Assembly (NCBI GenBank): GCA_035235625.1
Contig: CP141141.1
Coordinates: 4,578,968 to 4,642,967, forward strand
Length of the DNA stretch: 64,000 nt
Direction of reading: 5' to 3'
Origin: Saururus chinensis
Taxonomy: Eukaryota > Streptophyta > Magnoliopsida > Piperales > Saururaceae
Below, in pieces: positions 57,491 through 64,000 of this stretch. Position 1 is the stretch's first letter. Every line of letters begins with the position of its first letter. The notes below the pieces were generated by a model. That model was not told the DNA's origin, did not search any database, and saw only the letters and a program-made list of their open reading frames with translations. The translations under genes and the position numbers were made by a program.

Positions 57491-60400
57491 GTGAGGACGC
57501 TCTTGTAAAACTATGCAGTGGTTAGTATTATGATGCTAATACCTATTGCTTGGTGATGGACGTTTATGCTGCAATTTAAATTTTTGATATTACTGATTGT
57601 AGATTGACTATAGCTACTGTAATCAAGTTTTATCCAGGAATATGACATGCCCATTTGCACGTTTTTAGTGTAAAAAACAATTTTGGACGTAGATGGATTG
57701 GCTCTAGGACTATTGAAGTGTCTATTGTATGTTCGGTTATTTTCCCTATTGGAATCAATACAATTGATGTGTTAGTGAATGAAAATGAAGTATCCATGGG
57801 ACACTACGAAGTAAATATCTTTTTTCACTAACGGGCATTGAAGTAGGAATCTCAAATTGATCTCTGCTATAATCCTTAGTAACTGGCAAATTTTTTTCTT
57901 TGAGAAATAGTACAAGTATTTTCCTGTTAATTTTGTTCTGTGGCATGCTGTTTATATTAGTTTTTGTAGCTTTTTAACGTGTTTGTGAAGTAATATACTC
58001 TGTATGGATATCTATTTGGAGAAAAAACATAATGCCGATTCTGACTGTCTATTTGGATATGGGATGGAACATCTCTATGTCTGCTTTTTATGATGAACAG
58101 ATATATCTATTAACTCTTATCTGTTTATTAAAATTGTCACTTAGAAACTGAGGTACTACTGTGAGGGATACCCATATATATGACTAAAGTAATATATATG
58201 ACTTACGGGTTCAAGACCCATAAGTCTTAAACTAATTTATGACTTTGTCGTGGGCATATACTAAACTAATATCTATCTATCTAACACATTAAGCATGACT
58301 ATATGTAATGGCTCATTTTAACTTTGCCCTGACATATTCTCTTAAAGAATTCTTCAAGACATAAGTTAACTAATATATGACTTGGTGGCAGCCACATATA
58401 CACTAAACATGGCTATTTGTTAGCCCTTCAGCTTATCTTACCAAAACAAATTGAGTGAAGAATGACAATAAAGATGTGAATGACTGGTGTAATTGTGGCC
58501 ATGGAACTCACTTGTTCCCAAGTAGGCTATGGAGGAGCTCATCCTCCTCTTCAGTGAAGTTGCCCCGTTTATGATCAGGCCTGACGTAGTTTATCCACCT
58601 GTGTCTGCAACTCTTCTGTCTAATTTGTTCGCTGTTGTGAATCAATTTAATAATGTATGGCTTACATAGAACTACAGGAATATATTCTTCCCTCATGGCA
58701 TGTCTCTATACATAAATAAAAGCTAATAGATGGAGTATAAGAATAGACTTGTATGTCATTTTATTACCACCATTCTTATTTGTGCATCTAATTTGATTCT
58801 ATCAGTTATTAGGACTATGCAGCAATGAGCTATTCTAATATATATCCCAAGTAGTAATGGTAGTTAAGAGGGTCTTGCTACTAAAATCAGCTGACTAGGA
58901 TGCAATCATGATTAATATCATAACTAGAAACCACACAGTGAGTGTATTAATAATGTTATCACGCATCATCTGTTTCAGCAAAGCTCTTAGTTCTTAAAGT
59001 ATTATCCGCTTCTGCAAAGCTGAGTTATATTACTAATGGTACTATGCATATTTTGGTAAATTCCTACTTTATAGTTTCAGAAATTTCTGTCATTGAATGT
59101 TAATGTCGGCAACCACATGAAGCGGATAAAAAAAAGTCTTGTCTATCAATCTATTCATTCACAGCAGTTTAATTTTTGTGCAAGCAAAGGAATTTTTGCT
59201 GTTGTTTCTGCTGCTCTGCTTTCTTTTCAGTTGGCTCTTACTCATGTAAGAGTGATGCATTCAGTAAGATGAAGGAAGATTTACTTTGTTCAGTCAAATA
59301 ATAGACCAACCATTATAGTAGACCTTTATATTAAGTTTTAGAAAGGCAATGACAGCATATTGGAGATATAAAGGATCGTGTTTGTTCTTGTTTCTGCTGG
59401 CTGCCCATGCTGGAACTTTTCAATTGGAAAGTTGTGGATTGCACCTTAACTATAATTATATAGTACTAGATTTTCTGATAGATGCAATAATTATGTATTT
59501 GAAACTGAGTTTGGTTTACCCTGGCAGCCTCAGTTATAGTATGTATTACATATGGCACCAAGTGAGTCACCTCCTCAATTTTCTTTTCCCCAACAATGTG
59601 TTATTGTAATCATTGCCTCCTACCTCACCCAACATAAAGAGGGAATTGGCTAACTTGTCTTTTCACTCTGCAAGTATAATGGATACGGTCAGGAAGAAGA
59701 GAAATGCAATGAGGGACCATTCAAGTAATTGTTGCCATCATTATTATCATAAGGAGTTAGTTAGTGCCTGAATCTGAAGAGCAGATGGACTTGATATGGT
59801 TGTCAAACCAGCTAAGTTGCACATTATAACAGACACTCGTATTCATGATATGATCTGTTTTTTGGTAAAAATTCATGATATGTTCATGAATATAATATTT
59901 CACTTTATAGTTAGGACTAAGGTGTAAGTGGCGATGATCACTTTTCAGGATTAACTTTTTTCATGGAAGTGATATGTCAATATACATATCTGACAAATAA
60001 CAGCATCGTGTGTTGCATTTGGCACTGCATTGCATTTCAGACCCTAGAGTTGACAAGACTGTTAGAAGCATCTTATTGTCTCGGTAGATTGTCGTAATAA
60101 TTGTCCCTTACACCTTACCCCAGCTACTTAGTGTCAGAAATAGAATTTACATTGCAAATTTAATTCTGTTATATCCAAATGATGACAGATCCATGTGAGA
60201 ATCAATGTCATCTAGATGGATCTGGACCTCTATTTATTTCAATGGTTGAGTGTGATACAATTCATTTAAGCTTTTGCAATTATTTTACATTGTTAAGTTT
60301 TGGATGTTTGTTTGTAGACCGCCCATCCTAAAAGTATAAAGAAAGCTAATGTAATAGCTTCTCTAAAGAGGATTGGTTATCTGAGTTCTCTGCTTATTTC

Positions 60401-61937
60401 TATGCTGCAAGTGTTCACTACAAATTTTTTCTCCTACAGCGATGGAGTTCTCTGCTTATTTCTCTCTGTCAGCTCTACTCTGTCTCAACATGGGTATACT
60501 GAAGAAATATGTCCCCAAAACTAGTACAATTTGATCTATCAGCGTCTGCTCATGGGTATTTCACTTTCTAATGTATTTGCCCTCAAAATTATTTCCAAAA
60601 TCCTCCCTATAATTGCTGTTTATTTGATTCAGATGGCACTCAATATGCAGCACTTTAGTGATATTTATATGGTTTTCATGACATTGGCCTTAGCAGTCAA
60701 GATCATGCCAAATAAACTACTTTGTAGGCATGTATAGTCTGCACATAGTTTTTGAAAGATACATCTCTTTGAAACCTTTTTCTTACTGCTGTACAATTTG
60801 TGATTCATGCTGAAGATATATGATCGTTCCACGACAAGAAACTTGCTATCTTTGACAAAGTACGTGTTGCCTATCATGATGCAAAGAGCTTGAAGGTAAA
60901 AAATTGGGATAGTTGACAAGAGTTTTTTCAACAACTCAGGTTTGTAAATTTCTTTCACTATGAATGTGTAATTTATTAGTTACTATTTTTATGTTGGTAT
61001 TCTCTTCCTGTTAGTTGTTATGTTGAATGTTATTCCACTGGAAGCTCAAGGTTCTTTCCATTCTGATATCTCTTCCTGGGCCATATTATTGATGTACAAT
61101 ATTTGTCCAAATACTGTCTACTACTAATAGCCATCTGTTGATACAAGTTTCTGCTATAATTTGCAGGGAAAGAAAGGAGTATGGCATAAGCTTCCTGTGG
61201 AAAGATAGAGTATGTCAATGGATTCCTCTGTCCAGAAATCAAACTTGTTGCTTTAACTTGTCCTGCTATAGCAAAATCATTATTTTAAAATATTTGAAAC
61301 ATGTCAAACTTGAATTAAGGACTGTAGTAGCTTGAGTGAATTCTCAGATTTGAAAATCTGGATGCACTTTGCTACTTGGTATATAGTCTAAAATGTGGAT
61401 CTGTTTTTTCTTCTGTGTCTTATGCTTGATATAAAAAATTGCTTATTAAAATCAACTAAATATGGATACTCATTGCTATGCGTATTAGGGAAGCTATTTT
61501 CAAGACACTCATTTCAAGTGGGATGTTTAACAACACACACATGAGTCTAACTCTAAGGCATGGTACAAAGGTTGGTTACCCATGGTTGCAGCTTAAGCAT
61601 GGAGCTTATTTATGCTATCCATGATTACCATTCACAGAGGATAGGGTGCCAAATGTAAGACAGTTATAAAGACATTTATGGGCATTTGTTGACCTGATGC
61701 ATTTCATGCCATTTATGAAATCCATATTAGTGATATCGTTAGTTCGTGTCTCTAAGTCAAACTCATGCTGATAATTCTGTACGTGAAATATGGTTGTTAG
61801 TTGATAGTTTCAGCTATAAATTTTCCTAAGCATATTTGAATTTCTTTGAATTGGCAGTAGTATTGTTCAGAAAATTGTGCAGATATAGTTATGTTTTTAA
61901 TGGTGTCAATTTAGTCAACTTCAGGTGCCTTTTGCAG
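57491..61937 (+). other. Probable 4.4-kb 5'-UTR intron
   Basis: AT-rich, with no open frame carrying a recognisable domain on the plus strand. It starts GTGAGG and ends TTTTGCAG. It contains a MYB-domain scrap on the minus strand at 58505-58612. Confidence 0.45.
58505..58612 (-). pseudogene. R2R3-MYB domain fragment
   Basis: The minus strand encodes [20 protein letters not shown] and then [15 protein letters not shown], the end of MYB repeat R2 and the start of R3. The usual SCRLRWINYLRPDLKRG is changed at a few residues, and three residues (normally IIK or similar) are missing between DEL and LHSLLGNK. No flanking MYB exons were seen, so it is a short captured or decayed gene piece of about 110 bp. 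Confidence 0.8.
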
Positions 61938-61976
61938 CTTTACACTCTTAAAAGGCTATTTGACTATCCCTTTCCC

Positions 61977-62457
61977 ATGGCAAACCGCTTCTTCTTTCAC
62001 ACCCTTCGCAAATTGTCCTGTGCAACTCTTTCCTTCAATCGTTCCTCCCAGATCTCTCTTCCACTCAGGTAGGTCTTTAAGTAATAATGGCTCTTTTTAT
62101 TGTTTTGGTTTTCTTTATCTCTTTCTTCTCCCAATCTTCCTCAGGTTATCTTCTCCTGCGTATTTTGTCTCAAAATGGAATTCACAAAATGGCTGTTGGG
62201 ATATTAAATATATGAGTCATGGAAGAGTTAATCTTGTTATATCTGAAGGTCAGCCCAAGTTTGAAACATATGATATAGAGCCTCTGAAGAAGGAGAAATG
62301 GAAGACGAAGAAGGAAGTGAAGTTGAAGAGGAAGAGAGAAAAACAGAAGAGAAAAGCTGCAAATAAAAAGGACCCTCGTTGCCTCACAATTAAGGGCAAG
62401 AAAAAGAAACAGAAATTTAAAAATGCTGCGGAAAGGATTAATAACAAGATTGAAAAG
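61977..62457 (+). CDS. CRM-domain protein, N-terminal exons (partial)
   Basis: First coding exons of a CRS1/YhbY (CRM) domain RNA-binding protein of the small, single-CRM group. Related Arabidopsis proteins (CFM6/CFM9-type) work in mitochondria on group II intron splicing; the exact orthologue needs checking. Exons: 61977-62068 and 62145-62457 (GTAGGT donor, CAG acceptor), 135 aa in the window. The first 31 residues (MANRFFFHTLRKLSCATLSF start) are Arg/Ser-rich without acids, like an organelle presequence. Then come YMSHGRVNLVISEGQPKFET and a very basic stretch, KKEVKLKRKREKQKRKAANK, DPRCLTIKGKKKKQKF and AAERINNKIEK, matching the region just before the CRM domain. The next exon (expected to begin near ARIKEALLIERL) was not found before 64000, so the CRM domain lies beyond the window. 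Confidence 0.75.
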
Positions 62458-64000
62458 GTGAGTGGTCTTTTTCGGTCTGTGAAAAAAAATGCATCATATA
62501 GGTTCATTTTTGTAGAATTTGTTTCTGCACTGCTTTTGTATTTGTCAAATTTTTTTAGTGAGGTTTAGTTGAAGAGATTTACTGTTTGCAATTTGAGACT
62601 CATTGCAGCATTTAAACTATATAAAACATTATGTAGCTTTGTTGGACTTTAATACTTGTGTAGCTTGTTGACATTTTAATAAAAGATCCCTCTGTGATCC
62701 AAGATCTCCCAAAAGAATTTTAGCATTTTTGCTCGTCAATCTGAGAAATGTGTAGTTGGATTCAATATGTATTGTTGTAGTTTTGTTGGACTTTGATACT
62801 TACATGGTTTTTCTATATTTTAGTTGAAGATCCCTCTGTGACTAGAGCTCTCCCAAAAGACTTATAGCATCTTCGTTCATCAATCTGAGAAATGTGTCAT
62901 TGGATTCAATATGTATTGGTGTACATATATTAAAAGTGATGGCTTATTTGAACTCGTTTTTAGATTGTTGAATACAATAAGTACTTATTCAGGTAATCTT
63001 GAAAGACTTTGGAAGTTATATTGAATAAATTGCAAGAATTCTGTAAGATTTGGCTGTAACAATTTCTTATGTCAATGAAATTTCTCTCTGAAATAAATAA
63101 TTGACCTTAAAATTCTTTGACATCATTTTTTGAAAGTCAAGATTATCCACATATGAATAGAACCACTTGCTTGTGCTAGGATGAAAAAGTTTTTTTTTCC
63201 TAGCAATGCTGACCTCAAATTTTGGGATAAGATAATTATACCGATTGTTTATAATTTCTGATGGTAACTGTGTATGCTGCGTAGGCAGAATGGATGGCAT
63301 CTTAATCAATCAAGGTAAAATATAATTTCTGGATGTCAACCATGTAAACATGTGTTGGCTTTGTGGGAAGATAGGATGATGGCACTCAACTTTTGTTTGC
63401 TCCTTTTTGCTATTTATTAGCCAAAATTTTCTGTTGTAATGGTAGAATTTGGTGTCTCTGAAAAGGGTGACTTTGCCCTGTCTATTTTTTTGGATTTGTG
63501 ATGTAGAACCTCAAGAAATTGATCACAATAAAGCAGAAATAAGGAATGGAAACTATAAACTTTTCTGGAAATTTCAACTATCTTCTGGAAATGAAATACA
63601 AATGATCTGGAATCCACCAAAGCCAAACTCTAATCCACAGGAGCTACCGAGAGTCCACTTAGATCTGGATACAAAGCTCCTGCTTAAAATTTGGGGGAAA
63701 ACCAACTAGGGCAGTTCATTACAGGTAGTTCTATCTATACTCCTAAAAACTACATGGCAAAACAAATGAAAGTAATGACTAAGTTGCCCTCCTAAACATT
63801 CAGAATTAAAAACATATCTCTGCAAGCCAATATTAATGATATGCACAATAAAATGCTTCAGAGAAGTCCAGTTGCGATTTGACTGAACTCCTGCCATGCC
63901 ATGCTGCTACAAGTCTTGTCTTTCTGTGTCAATTTGAAATTTATCATCTGATTATAGGCAGAAAATATGTAGTTTCGCTCAATGACCACTTCATAGGAAT
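62458..64000 (+). other. Intron of the CRM-domain gene
   Basis: Starts GTGAGTGG after the lysine-rich exon and runs to the window edge. An open frame at 63449-63709 shows no family resemblance and does not continue the protein, so I treat it as intronic. Confidence 0.55.
62641..62924. repeat. 144-bp tandem duplication in the CRM intron
   Basis: GTTGGACTTTAATACTT at 62641 and GTTGGACTTTGATACTT at 62785. Both are followed by GATCCCTCTGTGA, CTCTCCCAAAAGA-like sequence and CAATCTGAGAAATGTGT. Confidence 0.88.

Noticed and set aside
57326..57508. 60-codon frame in the first exon of the CRM gene
   Set aside because: It runs through the splice donor at 57490 and has no family resemblance; treated as leader sequence.
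63449..63709. Open frame as the next exon of the CRM-domain gene
   Set aside because: Its sequence does not resemble the expected continuation (KEALLIERL, CRM core), and no good splice acceptor joins in phase.

Overview
This is nuclear DNA from a flowering plant. The evidence is spliced genes with GT-AG introns, plant-only families (a P-class PPR protein, a CRM-domain protein, a plant terpene synthase, an LRR receptor-like protein) and dense plant transposable elements. The strong 5'-to-3' fall in GC along the CRP1-like gene and the Stowaway/Tourist MITEs lean towards a monocot, but a magnoliid or other angiosperm cannot be excluded. Most of the window is AT-rich intergenic or transposon sequence. 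I saw no rRNA, convincing tRNA or CRISPR.

Layout. 1-9.1 kb: a decayed Ty1/copia element (gag relic; 3' tail plus LTR present twice in tandem), then a broken PPR gene. 9.2-16 kb: a 2.65-kb solo LTR carrying a 4.15-kb non-autonomous CACTA transposon, both with target-site duplications. 16-19 kb: short duplications and an LTR-like block. 19.3-22.4 kb: an LRR receptor-like protein gene with two in-frame stops. 22.4-25.9 kb: intergenic with a Tourist-like MITE. 25.9-33.1 kb: a three-layer nest (MITE containing a solo LTR containing a solo LTR). 34.1-37.5 kb: another solo LTR. 37.5-39.8 kb: LTR debris, MITEs and a tandem duplication just upstream of CRP1. 39.9-42.9 kb: CRP1-like gene, 4 exons, apparently intact. 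43.4-45.5 kb: LINE relic. 46.3 kb: Stowaway MITE. 47.4-48.2 kb (minus): tRNA (guanine-N7)-methyltransferase, intact. 50-53 kb: tandem repeats, a relic of the same CACTA family and overlapping Stowaway copies. 53.4-55.8 kb: a seven-exon sesquiterpene-synthase-type gene broken by a 4-bp tandem duplication. 57.3 kb to the end: 5' part of a CRM-domain gene with a probable 4.4-kb 5'-UTR intron that holds a MYB gene scrap.

Functionally, the intact genes serve RNA handling: CRP1 in chloroplast RNA processing and translation, the CRM-domain protein probably in organellar intron splicing, and the methyltransferase in tRNA m7G46 formation. The receptor-like protein and terpene synthase, both of fast-evolving defence families, look disabled. 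The clearest biology is genome turnover: at least four solo LTRs, three of them with perfect 5-bp target-site duplications, layered insertions whose order can be read, and small duplications that broke genes. I found no convincing new enzymatic or immune system.
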